Positions 1 to 11,952 of a DNA stretch of 64,000 nt are shown piece by piece; within the stretch, counting starts at the first letter, position 1, and every line of letters begins with the position of its first letter. The notes below the pieces were generated by a model. It was given only the letters and a program-made list of their open reading frames with translations. It did not search any database and was not told where the DNA came from. Source of the DNA: Corylus avellana (Eukaryota > Streptophyta > Magnoliopsida > Fagales > Betulaceae); contig NC_081541.1 in the NCBI RefSeq assembly GCF_901000735.1, positions 4,767,021 through 4,831,020 on the forward strand. The letters are read 5' to 3'. The translations under genes and the position numbers were made by a program.

Positions 1-36
1 GGAATTTCTAGTATTTGGTTGATATATATAAAGGAA

Positions 37-690
37 AAATGTACTTTAACCCCCCGGAGTTGTACACTTTTTTCGATCTCGTCTTTACGTTTAAAAAGTG
101 ACGATCAACCCACCAAAGTTTTGAACAATTAGCAAATTTGCCCATTCGCTAGCCTTCAAATGCATTGCATGTGATTTTTTAGGGGATGAAGTCTTCAAAA
201 TGCCCCTATAAGGTGTTAAAAAGAAAAAAAGTTCAATACAAATTAAAAAAATAATAATAATTAAACCCCCCCTCCAAAAAAAAAAAAAAATAGGGTGACC
301 GAAACCACCCCATAAGCCATTTGGAGGTGTCCGGTCACCCTCATTTGGCCGGGATGGGGGTGGCCAAAACCATCTCCAAATGCTTAGGGGTGGTCTCGTG
401 GTTCCCCGTTTAAAAAATAAAAAACAAAAAATTGTATTTAAATTTTTTTGTTTGTTTTTATTTTTTTAACACTTTAAACCCTAAGGCATTTTGGGGACTT
501 CATCCACCCCCTTAGGGGCATTTTGGAGACTTCATCCCCTAAAAACTCACATGCAATGCACACGGATTATTTTCCATCTTTCCTGACGAAAAATGCTAAC
601 AAATGGGCAAACTTGCTAATGGTTGAAACTTCGAGGAGCCAATTGCCACTTTTTAAACAATGGAGGTGAGATCAAGGTAAACCTTTATGC
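37..690. mobile_element. Foldback (long inverted repeat) MITE-like element with GC-rich core
   Basis: The left arm (about 40-230) and right arm (about 465-690) are imperfect inverted repeats. Motifs such as GCAAATTTGCCCATT, AGGGGATGAAGTC and GTTTAAAAAGTG on the left recur as reverse complements on the right. Between poly-A/T stretches sits a core (about 290-410) full of ACCACCCC / GGGGTGG motifs. There is no coding capacity. The architecture matches other elements in this window (12.1 kb, 35.6 kb, 47.6 kb, 62.7 kb). The exact ends and a target-site duplication could not be fixed by eye. Confidence 0.7.
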
Positions 691-2373
691 AGGCCAGGAA
701 CTGAGATGCAGAAGATGTTTTGTTCTTAATAATGTATAATAATTTGTATTGTAATATGATGGGGATAACTACTTGTTAGGGAGATTAAAGTGAGATTGTG
801 ATATAACATGTTGAGACAATATTATATTCACCGCTCACTTTTGTTCTTATTACTCCGACGTGAGATTCTATCATAGGTGACACTCTAACACTATTATATA
901 TACGTTGTTACAATGAATTGAGAAGCCAATGTGTGTTTTGAAGAAATCTTAGTTGCTTGCTCTTTTTGTGTGTGTATGCCTGTGTGATATTAACTTGGAC
1001 TACTACTTGTATGGGGATGGGATTTGAGATTTGTTGGCAAGTTGGCAAGTCAGTTTAGGACTCTGCTTGTTGTGGATGAAACACAAACTTAGCTAAATAT
1101 GTGTCTGCACTCTAATTTTGATCAATGCATGATTGTTTTGCAGATATATAAGTTATAATAACATCTGTATCTGAGGTTGGCTAACTAAAAATTAAAAAGC
1201 CTCCGTATTATAGTTTTAAAAAAAGGTAGCAAAAGCCATAAGGAATATAGCTAATGGAGAGTAGATAAGGTAGTGTCTATTTGATTGCTGTGACAAACTA
1301 CATCGATTTTTAAACTGATCCCATTTACTTAAACCTAACTCTGCTCTTAGTCTGCTGGCTAGGAGGCATGGCAACACTAGAATCTTGCACAAAGGAGATG
1401 AAACTGTGAGGATGTACCTTGATGCCCCAATAGAGTGGAGGTATTCATCAAAAAAAAAAAAAAAAGTAAGAGGGGACAAAAGGCAAAGTGGGGTGGGTTT
1501 TTTAGTGGTCGGTTGACCCAGTTTCTTGTCAAAAAGAGATGTACTAGATATAGGCAAGATTTGAGACACAAACAGATGCCAACAGGAATGTTTTGTCCTT
1601 AAAAAGTTGGTTGAACATCTTGTGATCAAGTGTTCAACCACATGCTATATTTCTTACTTTTTTTGTGAGAAAATCACATGATCTTTTTGCCCCAGTGATT
1701 CCTTGAGGTGGATCTCACTTGTTCCCCTGCATCTATTATGCTAGAATTTTGACAGATGGTCAGGGTCTTGTTGTTTGAATTGGATGAGATCTATTTCTTA
1801 GTAGATAGATTTTGCTCGGTGTTGCTGAACCTAGTGTGCAATGACTCGAGTTAAAATAAGCAGGTACCATGCTGTTTCCCATTTAATTTTTGTTTTGAAC
1901 GCTCAATTGAACTCTTTGTACTCCATATTATAGGTATGCAAAGCTTCTGTGCTGCTCTTTTCTACAATATGTTTCTGTCTTTCTTGCAAATAATCTAACT
2001 CTTGTCTCTTAATCTGGTTTTTAGTTGACAGCATGTAGTTGTTATACCTTCATTTTTTTTCAAAAGAAAAAAAAGAAAAGATAAGAAAAGGAACTTTAAA
2101 GTATAATGCTATAATGAGCCACTGAGTAGTGTTCTTGTAAATATTACATACAGAGGAGATGAAGTCAGGCTGCAATTATATTACAGTGGGTAAAATAAAA
2201 CAAAGGTTTGACCTACTTGACACAAAGAAGTAAAATCAGTTCTAAGAAGTTGTTTATTGATCATCCAACATAGAGTATTGAAATTCATGTATCTTATTTT
2301 AAGCTCCAGTGTGGTGATATATGTTTTGCATATAAGCATCAGGTGGATAATGCTGTATTGTGTCATACTGCAG
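691..2373. other. Non-coding stretch upstream of the visible BTB exons
   Basis: No exon of the BTB gene or any other gene is recognisable here. The stretch is AT-rich with an A-run near 1450 and short low-complexity tracts. It most likely belongs to a long intron of the BTB gene, because the first visible exon opens inside a codon after a splice acceptor. Confidence 0.4.
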
Positions 2374-3474
2374 TTCATGAGAGACTACTTCGGACATCCG
2401 AAGACTTTGTTTGGCCTGTTGATTCCACGTTCCTTGGTCGCTTCATCATTGACGTTGAGTTTCTGGACCTGAAGATCTGCCCTCTGAATGTGAGTACCTT
2501 TCTGTAGTCTTATTTGAGGTGCTATGACGTTGGTTTGTGCAAAGTTGTTTTAGTGAAAAGTTGTTAATGTGCTCTTGGAGATCCGGCTTTAATATGAATG
2601 CATTCAAATGTATGTCGTATAATTTCTCTAGTGGCAGAAAGTTGAAATTGTGAGCCTTTCAAATTTACTTGTTTCCAGTCTGCTTCCTCTATGATGAAGT
2701 AGCTTTTAACAAAAAAATACATTTTAAATGAATTTATTCTATTTTTTAAAAAAAAAAAAGCGCTTAGGAAATCATGCATCGAAACAAACTCAAAGTGCGT
2801 CATAATTTCTTTAAACCTTGATATGCCTTTGCTTCATTAATTGTTGGTCTTTGCGTGCCTAAACACAGGGTGGGGAATCCTGTTCTATATGGCCCAGTGA
2901 TGGGATGATGCAATCTTTGTCAGCCCAAAGCACTCTTCGGTGTCTCTCTCGTATGCTTGATGAGGCCATCCATGCTGATCTCACCATTAACACTGCTGAC
3001 GGCACTTTAAGATCTCACAAGGCAGTTTTGTCTGCAAGTTCTCCCGTGTTTCATAGCATGTTCCATCACAACCTCAAGGAAAAAGAATCCTCCACAATCT
3101 ACATAGAAGACATGTCACTGGAATCTTGCATGGCCCTCCTCAGTTACATTTATGGAACCATAAAACAAGAGGATTTCTGGAAGCACCGGCTGGCACTACT
3201 TGGGGCAGCCAACAAATATGACATTGCTGACCTCAAAGACGCATGTGAGAAAAGCCTCTTGGAAGACATTAACTCAGGAAATGTTCTTGAGAGGCTGCAA
3301 GAGGCTTGGCTTTACCAGTTGGACAAGTTGAAGAAAGGATGCATGATGTACTTGTTTGATTTTGGCAAGATATATGATGTTAGAGATGAAGTTAATAACT
3401 TTTTCAGGCATGCAGACAGGGAATTGATGATGGAGATGTTCCACGAGGTGCTTACAGTTTGGAAGCCTGTTTAA
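2374..3474 (+). CDS. MATH/BTB (POZ) domain protein, 3' exons only (At1g21780-like)
   Basis: Two exons are supported: 2374-2489 (after a CAG acceptor, ending before GTGAGT) and 2869-3474 (after ACACAG, ending in TAA). The first encodes the end of the N-terminal region, including LLRTSEDFVWPVDSTF and RFIIDVEFLDLKI. The second holds the BTB fold with DLTINTADGTL, HKAVLSASSPVF and ESSTIYIEDM, then a helical tail ending VWKPV. Such proteins are usually substrate adaptors of CUL3 ubiquitin ligases; that role is from family knowledge. The protein resembles Arabidopsis At1g21780, which starts with about 100 further residues (MATH-like). No matching exon is visible between 1 and 2373, so the 5' exon(s) probably lie left of the window. 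The visible part has no stop or frameshift. Confidence 0.88.
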
Positions 3475-4229
3475 AATACTAACATGGGAATCATAGGTAC
3501 CTGTATATATACTGCTGCATATATGAGCATGCTAGGTTTTGCATGTCAGGAAGCAATAGTTTCAGTTGTTTAAGAATGTTTTAATTTGGGACCATTGTGA
3601 ATCTTGATCTGGGGATAACAATCCTGTAATTATGTTTGAAGTAAATGAGGCAGTGTTTTGTTGCTCTTATCTATGTGTTTCACCTCGAATGTTGTCTCAT
3701 ATCATGTGCGCTCTTAGGCAAGAATATGGGTGGCCTCTCCTATTGTTGAGTATTTAGATTATATTGGTCCTCTGTTAAATTATCATTTGTTTTAATAGTT
3801 TAAACAGTTAGAAAATGAGAATTTAATAATTTAATTAAAATTTTAACTATTTGTTAAAAATACTATTATCATTCGTCAAGTATATTTACCTTTTTTTAAT
3901 AAGTCAATAAGACGAAGATATTTATGGCCTTATGGGTGCAATAATTCATATAACTATCTTTAACATGAAAACCCACTTATTAAGATTAAGAGGCAAAGAT
4001 AAGTACGTTGAAATCCCAAAAATACACACAATTTCCACACTCCTTTTACCCTCATATTCACCATTAACTTCGCTCTTACTTGATTTTTTTTATATATGAT
4101 TCAAAGAAAAAGGCTAGAAATTACACTTTTATGTAGTCAATATATATTTTGTTTGTGGCAGTTTATTTATTTTGTTTGTTTTTGTCTATGCAAATCAACC
4201 CTTAATGGATTAGCCTTTATTGAAATAAA
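3475..4229. other. BTB gene 3' flank and AT-rich intergenic DNA
   Basis: The first part probably contains the 3' UTR of the BTB gene. From about 3775 the sequence resembles dispersed retroelement-derived DNA (TTAAATTATCATTTG and similar, also seen near 38.5 kb). No gene is visible. Confidence 0.35.
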
Positions 4230-4677
4230 TATGAGAAACTTCACAAAATCTCCCCGCGCGTTTTGAAATTATCCCTTTCAATATTTAAAAACTCTCAATT
4301 TAAGGTATCAAACTTTTAATTTTTTCCAATGTCCTCACTATGTTAGGATTTTCTATTACATCTTGTCAAAATTCCTAAAATACTCATTTTTGTATAATAA
4401 TATTTTTTTTCAAAGATTCATATGTAGATATTTTTGCAAATTCCATTAAATCCTGACCAACATATAAATCGTTGCAATTTTTCTTTTTCTTTTTTCATAA
4501 TAATAATAAAAAGGATAATTTAAAAATTTTAACAGGATTTAACCAAAAATCCTAACGGATGGATAATATTACAAAAAAATGGAAGTTCCATATACTAACT
4601 AAATTGAAAGTTTTTAAACTTTAGAAAGTAATTACAAAAGTGATGAAAGTTCAAGGAATTAAGTGAAATTTTTTCAA
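4230..4677. mobile_element. MITE with long terminal inverted repeats
   Basis: The left end (GAAACTTCACAAAATCTCC, CTCTCAATTTAAGGTATC) pairs with the reverse complement of the right end (TTGAAAAAATTTCACTTAA, AACTTTCAATTTAGTTAG). The arms are about 150 bp and imperfect. The same family forms the outer arms of the nested element at 35.4-36.6 kb and its block B copy. There is no coding capacity. Ends are approximate. Confidence 0.65.
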
Positions 4678-4810
4678 ATATATAAATGTAAGAGTTGATT
4701 GGTACTGTTACATCAGCAGAGTGAGATAATAATAAATTAAAAGTATGATTTATAGCATACTTAATCCCTAATTCCTAATCCCTAATTTAATAATTGATTT
4801 GCACCGGAGT

Positions 4811-4906
4811 GAGATGTTATAGAGTTAGAGTAGAATTTGTAGTCCTTAATTTAGAGATGAGATGTTATAGAGTTAGAGTAAGATTTGTAGTCCTTAATTT
4901 AGAGAT
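4811..4906. repeat. 48-bp tandem duplication upstream of the RING gene
   Basis: A unit beginning GAGATGTTATAGAGTTAGAG occurs at 4811 and again at 4859, a period of 48 bp, with only an indel-like difference around GTAGAATTTG / GTAAGATTTG. It lies about 90-190 bp upstream of the chosen RING ATG, so in its promoter or 5' UTR. Confidence 0.9.
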
Positions 4907-4996
4907 AAAAGAAAAAGAAAAAAAAAAAAAATCATATTTCTCAAACCTTCTTTGCCAAGAAACCATCTTCGATCACTCTCTGTACTATCTCCACCG

Positions 4997-5674
4997 ATGG
5001 AATCCATATACGAATACCACATCTGCAGGGAAGAGCAAGAGCAAGACGACGGCAATCACATACAACTCCCCTGCGATTGTTTCCTCATCCACCTGTACTT
5101 CCGCCATGTGCTCCAAGTGGATTACCCACAACGCGCTGTCATCCCCATGGCCTCCTTTTGCCAGCCATTCCTGGTACCATGCGACGCCTTCTTTGCTCTC
5201 GGCCCGACAATCTTGCACGACATGTTCTCCGAAACGGGGGTGTCTCAGGACTTCTTGGAAGCGGCTACGCCTCACATACTGTCCTTTGCCTTGGACATGG
5301 TTGAGGAGGGCACAACCCGTAGCGCCGGGGGTGCCTTGTTGCCTGTGGCTTTGGTGGTTCTGGTTGCGACACCCTATGACGACCGCGACGAGATCGAGAG
5401 GGCAATAAGGGAATCGACGGAAGAAGCCCGGAGTGTGATTGTGACAGTGCCAGCGACTAAGTCGTCCATTGATGAGGCGTTGAGGAATGTGAGAATTGAC
5501 GACGGTTCTTGTCCGACGAGAGAATGTAGCATTTGCTTGGAAGAGTTCTGTAATGGGTTGGAGCCGGAGGTTGTCTGCATGCCTTGCTCCCATGTTTATC
5601 ATAGGAGTTGTATTGTCCGGTGGCTGCAGACGAGTCATTTGTGTCCGATGTGTCGCTTTCCGATGCCAACTTGA
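4997..5674 (+). CDS. RING-H2 finger protein (probable E3 ubiquitin ligase)
   Basis: Intronless ORF of 225 residues. The C-terminal RING-H2 (about residues 177-219) reads CSIC, then 16 residues to the third cysteine, then CSHVYHRSC, WL and finally CPMC. This gives the C2-C-H-H-C-C2 ligand order (C-x2-C, C-x1-H-x2-H-x2-C, C-x2-C) and the conserved tryptophan before the last pair. RING-H2 proteins bind E2 enzymes and promote ubiquitin transfer; the substrate cannot be told. The N-terminal about 175 residues match nothing I recognise and have no clear transmembrane segment, so it is not ATL-like. I chose the ATG at 4997 (context CACCGATGG) over the in-frame ATG at 4952, which would add 15 residues from UTR-like sequence. 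The gene sits alone, with a 48-bp tandem repeat upstream. Confidence 0.88.
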   Translation: MESIYEYHICREEQEQDDGNHIQLPCDCFLIHLYFRHVLQVDYPQRAVIPMASFCQPFLVPCDAFFALGPTILHDMFSETGVSQDFLEAATPHILSFALDMVEEGTTRSAGGALLPVALVVLVATPYDDRDEIERAIRESTEEARSVIVTVPATKSSIDEALRNVRIDDGSCPTRECSICLEEFCNGLEPEVVCMPCSHVYHRSCIVRWLQTSHLCPMCRFPMPT

Positions 5675-6509
5675 TTACAGTTCATAAATTGGTTTAATTG
5701 GGGCAATTTTTCAGTACAGTAATATTGGAGGCTGCTGGTGGTGGAGGCGAATTCGAAAGGTAAATTATTTAAAACATTTCGGATTTACTGGTACATAGAC
5801 ATCAACCTAGTGATCGATCATCATTGATTTATTGAGCTGCCATTAGCATTCATATAAAATTACTAATCTCTTGGTGATTGCAAACTTTCTGTTGCATTGG
5901 AAAATTGAGTATGAAATGGGACAAATTTTTCATTCAACATGCTCTATTAAAAATGAAGGTGGGTTGGACGAAATTCTTCCGATCCAATTTGAAGGAAAAC
6001 TTTGTTTGCAAATACAAGCTCCTAACGGCCTTGTGTTGATCAGCTATAGTAGTTCTGTCTCAATTGTTATTGTTCTTTCTATGTAGTTGCCTGTTTTAAA
6101 TTTGTTCTGTCACTAAAGCTATCAATTCTCTCTGGATGTCTACCTTACTAATGATCAATGATGAGATTTTAGTTGGATATTATAACTAAACATTTGTAGC
6201 ACCATCCAGGCAAGGGAAATGGGCTAGCTGTGCAGAGCAAAAGTGGAAGCAGGGCCACAGACTCTCACACTCAAAGAGCGTTTGCACTTGATTTGGGGAT
6301 TTAAGGCGCAGGGCTAGCTGGACCGGAAGAGAATGTTGGGACCAGGTACTTTTTGTTGCTCATTATCTTTCCAACTATACCATCATTTGTGAAAGTTTTG
6401 GCACCTTGAGTTCCTTGCAGCTCAATACTGTAAGTATTAAGTTTTATGATTGTTTGTTTTAATTTCACATATGATTCTTATCAATGATGATAAAAAGGGT
6501 TTATATTGA
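5675..6509. other. Intergenic stretch downstream of the RING gene
   Basis: The first part is probably the 3' UTR of the RING gene. A higher-GC patch near 6205-6350 is exon-like in composition but gives no recognisable protein. I see no gene. Confidence 0.3.
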
Positions 6510-6539
6510 ATGAATCCTCTTATGCTACTGACTACAACT

Positions 6540-6785
6540 CTAAAGATAAGGGCAATATCTCATACATCTTTTGTGCTTGTTGCTCTCATAATTCTTGGAA
6601 AAATAGTTCCTGGGACTCCCATTCGAATCATTCCAAGAGCTCCTGAATCTCTGCTTTTGTTCTCGTTTCAACCCCTTTTGTTGAGCTCCTGTCAAATCTA
6701 ATGTAGATTCAAGTATATCATATCCTGATTCTACCATGTCCCATAGATCTATGGAAACAAATAAAGTCTTCATCTTTATACACAA
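6540..6785 (-). pseudogene. Ty1/copia gag relic (UBN2/DUF4219-type)
   Basis: On the minus strand an open stretch begins with residues like MKTLFVSIDLWDMVESGY, then LTGAQQKGLKREQKQ. This matches the opening of copia-type Gag (KTLF-x-SxDLWDLVE-x-GY, then AQ..KLKE). A frameshift then shifts the similarity to another frame (GTIFPRIMRATSTKDV, compare IFPRI...KEAWD in the family), followed by a stop. It is only about 250 bp with no protease, integrase or reverse transcriptase nearby, so it is a dead fragment. The call rests on family patterns recalled from knowledge, not on a search. Confidence 0.65.
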
Positions 6786-6789
6786 AAAA

Positions 6790-7512
6790 TCATAATTCTC
6801 GAACCTTGAACATTACTCCAGTTTATACTAGTCAAAGTCTCCTTTGTTTTCTTTTCGACTTTCTGCCCTAAACTCTCCTTTGAACGTGACTCTATTGCCA
6901 AATCTGTTGGCTGGATGTTCCAGCAAGACGATCACCAAGTGGCTGTAAAGTAGACAAAGAAAACAAAAGGCAAGAAGAGGAAATATTGACGCAGAATTTT
7001 CTGCAGAAAGAGAGCTCAAAAACAGAGGAGGTGGAGATATGAACTGAACTTTTTCTTCTTCTATTTTCTACATCTTCTTTTCATACAAGCTACCTTTTAC
7101 ACTTTTAAGAATACAAACTTTCTACAACATACATGTGGGCTAAGTTAAAGTCATTCATTTTCACCTAACACAAACCAAGGTTAACAAAATACTAAAGTAA
7201 AACAGGAAATTTCAAGGCATATTATCCGTAACACAACGGCACTACTAAGACGGTTAGAATGACATAATGGAGTTCCTAAACATTGTTGGTTCGATTTCAG
7301 ACACAGCCACATTATTGTGTTGATAAACATTTCAATATAGATGGAGCAAAAGCATGTGATGAAATGGGGTAAAATTATAACATCTTGGGGATTAATTGAC
7401 AAAACTGTGCACATGTATATTTCTCTTGTTGACTTTACACTTTTATTCAGATTTCATGTCTGTGACAGTGAAACTCTCTTGCATTCATATTAATTTTCTG
7501 TTTATTCCACAG
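6790..7512. other. Intergenic or intron-like stretch before the RDR fragment
   Basis: AT-rich, with no recognisable coding similarity. It ends in a splice-acceptor-like TTATTCCACAG directly before RDR-like coding similarity, so part of it may be a fossil intron of the RDR pseudogene. Confidence 0.3.
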
Positions 7513-8038
7513 GATATAATAGAATTTTGTTTGCGATAAACATGGTGAATGAGAACCGTACATGGATGAGAAGTGTATCACACTTGCGGAGTTAGCAGCT
7601 ACAGCTGTTGATTTTCCTAAGACTGGGCAGCAGCTTTGTCGCCATGCCTCCATGGGAAAGAGGATTACCAATCCTACAAGTCGACTAAGATTTTGGGAAG
7701 ACTTTATTGCCAGATTAAGGAGGCTTATGATCAAGATGTTGCTACTTGCAACATCTTCAGAGCTAAAAATTTTGTTCCTGCTCAAGTACCTTTTGATACA
7801 GATGTTGTCGTTCCAGGATCTACTGATTTCATTATGGAGGCATGGGATCAAAAGTGCTCTTATCATGGGTAGCTGAATGGTCTACTAGGACAGTATGTAT
7901 AAGGTGAAGAGGGAAGAAGAGATTGTAACTACGCACATCTGCTCCTTGCCCAAGTACAACACTAGGAAGCTCAAGGAGAAGCTCAAGCATTCCTACAGTG
8001 CTATGAAGAAAGAGTTCAGGAAAAAGTACACCCCCTAA
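7513..8038 (+). pseudogene. RNA-dependent RNA polymerase (RDR6-like) C-terminal fragment, disrupted
   Basis: After an acceptor-like CCACAG, similarity to the C-terminal third of plant RDR proteins is spread over several frames. It runs DIIEF (7513), a frameshift to NMVNEN, an internal deletion, then MDEKCITLAELAATAVDFPKTG from 7562. A further frameshift leads to KEDYQSYKSTKILGRLYCQIKEAYDQDVA, then GSTDFIMEAWDQKCSYHG, a stop in that frame, and GLLGQY, KVKREEEIVTTHI and LKHSYSAMKKEFRKKY. The catalytic double-psi beta-barrel motif (DxDGD) is not present. Plant RDR6 makes double-stranded RNA for secondary siRNAs; this copy cannot encode an enzyme. The order of the pieces is right for RDR6, but RDR6 versus a close paralogue is not settled. 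Confidence 0.8.
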
Positions 8039-9590
8039 CAACATTTTTAATAGGTAGCATTTCTCAAGTATTCATGGAAATTTCTTAAGTTTAGAATTTA
8101 CAATTTTTTGAAAAGAAAATTCTTGTATACCCATATTTGAACATTTGCACTTAGAGAGAGAGAGAGAGAGAGAGAGGGCCCTCTAGGCCCATTAGACGGA
8201 TGCTAATTGCGGCTATAGGAATCAACTTTTTCTTCAAGTGTTCAAGGCTGCCCCCATATTTCCTTTCTATTGCTCTAGGCCCTTTACTTGGACAGGTTCG
8301 GGAGGCAGCTCCTTTTGTTGTTGGGCTCGGCTGGTTAGCTGGGCTAGGCTTGGGCTCGAAGTTTCTCGACCATTCGGATAGTACGCCAGCATGGGCCATT
8401 GTGCGTGCATTCAGCCTGTCTGGGCTAATGTATCCTTTTTAATTGGGCGTCAGCCCATCATGCGGGTTTACTCATCGGAGCTTTTTCCTATGAAGAGATT
8501 AAGGGCCCAAGGTTCGAGCCTGGCCATTTCGGTGAACCGCACGAGGAAATGAATCCCCGTGTTAATCTTCCTTTTATCCATGGCTGCACCTGCACCATCT
8601 GCCTGAAGGACTACCCATAGGAGACTATAAATTATAATTATATTTTAATTAATGGATAAAGATTCAAACCTAGAGCATTCACATACTATCTTTAATAAAG
8701 TAATTCCAAATACAAAGTAAAGATCATATATATCATATATGATTATAATATATTATTTATTGATATTGTCTATATTATCATTTGAATTGTTGATATGATA
8801 ATTTGGTATTTGATTAGTGACTTTAATGGTATTTGAATTGTGGATTTAGAATATTTGTGGACCTGGATTTAGGTCGAATAACAAGTCCCCAAATACTTTT
8901 GGGTTTGCCACTGGTGTTTCTGTGCAGTGTCAATCTTCTTTTGGTTTTCAGATTTTGCATTTTCGCATTTCTTGCTTTTATTTAGGACCTCGTGGATGGT
9001 TTATACTCATGGTTATCTACTATGTCACTTTCTGATAAATGTTACATTTAATATAAATACAATCTCAGTTTATTTCCTAGTATCCGTACTAGTTCTTTAC
9101 TTTTTTTTTCTTTTTTTCTTTCTTTGCCAGACGAAAAAATCATTGGATATCTTCTCTGAAAAAACAAAGGATGGAGGTTTAAGACCAGTTTGGTAAATAT
9201 GCTTTCATTAGAATTGAACTAAACAAAACTGAAGGAAGAAAGATGAATTAAACAAAACGGCATAAATGCAAACCCAAATCATGGGACTCCATGGTTCTTC
9301 ATCCTCCTCTTTTGAGTTTATAAGATTCCGGACTAGATCCTTGTATTTCAAACCTCTTCCGAAGCATCACAAATGGCATAAATTTAAATTATGTAGATAA
9401 TGCTTGAAAACTAGTATTAAAAGGTAATTCAGAAACCAGGAAAATTAAATAGTAACTATTACCCATCCAACATTTAACATTTTCAAACAAAAAGAAAAAT
9501 TGCTATTGAAATCCCCCACATGCAGCAAATGAAAAGGATTCTGCTTAAAAATCGAACTGTCAAAACCTTGCAATGTAGGAATCATCACTC
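8039..9590. other. Intergenic stretch with an (AG)n microsatellite
   Basis: An (AG)n tract lies near 8154-8176. A higher-GC patch (8177-8610) contains a 62-80 codon open frame but no recognisable domain. The rest is AT-rich. I see no supported gene. Confidence 0.4.
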
Positions 9591-11952
9591 TCAAGCAAGA
9601 TTTGAGCTCTCTGGGGCCCCACCAACACCACCAGATCCACGACCAAAGCCAGGCCTTCCACCAGGACCCTGCAAGTTTGGCGCAAGAAACATAATCAATA
9701 GAGAAACTTCCGAAACTATAGTCCCATAAAAGACATGTAGGCTGCCTGAACAAACAAGTCATCCCCAATTTTTTTACAAATAACACAACCACCAATGGAC
9801 ATCTGGTGACTTACAAACTATAATCTCACATATTTCCCAATCAACTTAAAACCTATTTGAGATTGCATCTGAGAAATAGAGCTTTTATCTAAAAAAGCTT
9901 AAAAAAAAGCTTCATTTGTAAGTTTCACCCAAAATGCAATTTTGGGCTTTTTAGAACAAAAAGCGTTAAAAAAAAAAGTGTACTTTAAACTTTTTTACCA
10001 GACAGACCTATTTTTGCTTGGCACAACTTTTTAAGTACTAAAAGCACTTTTAAGCTCCTTAACACAATCCCAAACAAGCTCTTAAAATATTACAAATAAT
10101 TATTCAAATGTAAACAGTATCTGCAAGATTAAAATAACAAAGACTAGATTGGACAGAAAGAGTGATACTATTAATGGGCAGCTAACAATCATCAGGCAGT
10201 CAAAATTCTTAGGCTACCATATGTAGGATTGACCTCCTCGATTGTTTTTATAAAAAAACGACAAGACACCTGAGACGATAATAATTAGGGCATAGCACTA
10301 ATGCATTCTATTTAGCTATAACTCCACATACAATCTAACTTCTACCTCACATCAACACAATTTAATCTCCTTTTGACCACAAATGGAAAGCTGCCAATGT
10401 GTCTCAAAATTTTCTGTTGGCTACTCAAACATCATTTCATAACACATTAAGAGGCAACTTGTTCAAACAACTAGATGAACATCAGAAACCATGCTATAAA
10501 TAGAGTCAGATCTTGGTTGACAAACTGAACCAAATGAACCCAGCATTATTAACACATGATACCACAAGCAAATAAAAAATAAGGGGGCTTAGAGAAGCCA
10601 TGGGGTGGGGGGACAGGAAGCAGGGGTCAAAGACCCAACTCCTCCTTCCACACAGGTTCAGACCAGAACTTCCCCATTGTAATGGGCTGATGTACCAGTG
10701 GGCTATAATAATTACTCTTGTATGCAGCAGCAAAAACTTGTCTAAACTCTGAACTGCAGGAAAGTAAACACCAACCCCATTGGCTTAAAAGAAAACTGGA
10801 TACACTAGTTTCCCTCGCTCAATGGACTCACCAAACCCATCAAACCTAACCTATAAATGGCATATTTGAAGAAAAGGAACAATGTAAAAGAAACATCATG
10901 GTGTCACTAAGAAAGAACCAATTTGTATGTTCCCCTCTCAACCTTTGGCACCAAAAATATGATACATACAGCAATAAAATCACACAAACATAATAGATGC
11001 CAAAAGAATATACTAAAGAAAGACCACAATAAAATTACCCCAAAACTAGGCCGGTAGTCAGCAGGCGCTCCACCCTTGTCACCAAAGTCACCACCTGGAG
11101 CACGGGGACCTCCACGGTACCCATCTCGGTCGCCAAATCTCCTCTCTCCCTCAAAACGAGGAGGGCCACTGATTCATTGCAACAATTTTCAATTAATCAC
11201 ACAAACGCTCCAAAAAATACAAATTTAAAAACAAACCTATATCATATCACAATCAATTAGAGCAATATCAGTACCCAATCCACCACAGAGAACAAGAATT
11301 TACCGGGGGCGATCTCCGGATGGGCCACCAAAGGGCCGACCGGTAGGCCGGGCCTGCTTTTTCAGAGTGGCTGGCACAATCTCTGAGGGAAGGTTGAGGT
11401 AAGTCCTGAGGAACTCAATGCCGTCGTTAGTGAGATACCAGTAGTAGTGCATCCAAGCAAAGGTCTCGCGCACGTACGCCTTGGACTTGAAGCTCTGCAT
11501 CAGCTTTATTACCTGTAGATTCGGCACATCGATTTCCGGGTGCTTCGCCAGATTGAAGTCCTTTTTGGCATAGCAAACTCCCTCTGAACACAAACATTAA
11601 CACAGAATTCAACAATTAAGTATAGAGATAGCTACATAGCATATGTATGTACGTATATAGAGAAACCTTGGAAGAGGTACTTGGAGATCTCACGCCGATT
11701 CTTCTCTGTAATGATCTGATAGGGAAACAATTAGACAAGTCAGAGACCGATTTTATATCTGTTTGGATGCCAAGAAACTGCGGAAAAGGAAAGGAAAATA
11801 ATTTGAAGGCTTTAGACTTTCATCTAAAACCCTAATCACATGCGTTTCGTACATTTTCATTTTCCTTTCCTTTCCTAGGAAAACTTTCTCGGCAATCAAA
11901 CAGAACATATAACTCTTTCACAGACAAAGTGACAGTGAGTGAGAGGTACCAT
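9591..11952 (-). CDS. RPS10: 40S ribosomal protein eS10 (RPS10)
   Basis: Five coding exons on the minus strand: 11950-11952, 11667-11715, 11304-11583, 11039-11168 and 9591-9668, all with GT-AG introns. They sum to 540 nt, giving 179 residues, the usual plant length. The protein begins [19 protein letters not shown]. It holds the S10/plectin winged-helix domain (about residues 3-95; [42 protein letters not shown]) and a Gly/Arg/Pro-rich tail ending GAPESSNLA. It is a structural protein of the small ribosomal subunit head near the mRNA entry side (family knowledge). The first coding exon contributes only the ATG, which abuts the GT donor. All splice phases close and no defect is seen. The upstream side faces a foldback-core region at 12.1 kb. 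Confidence 0.95.

Noticed and set aside
4985..5638. 217-residue antisense frame opposite the RING gene
   Set aside because: Shadow of the RING coding sequence; no domain, while the plus strand has a complete RING-H2.
8200..8442. 80-residue hydrophobic open frame
   Set aside because: No recognisable family, no conserved context, next to a microsatellite; could not be supported as a gene.
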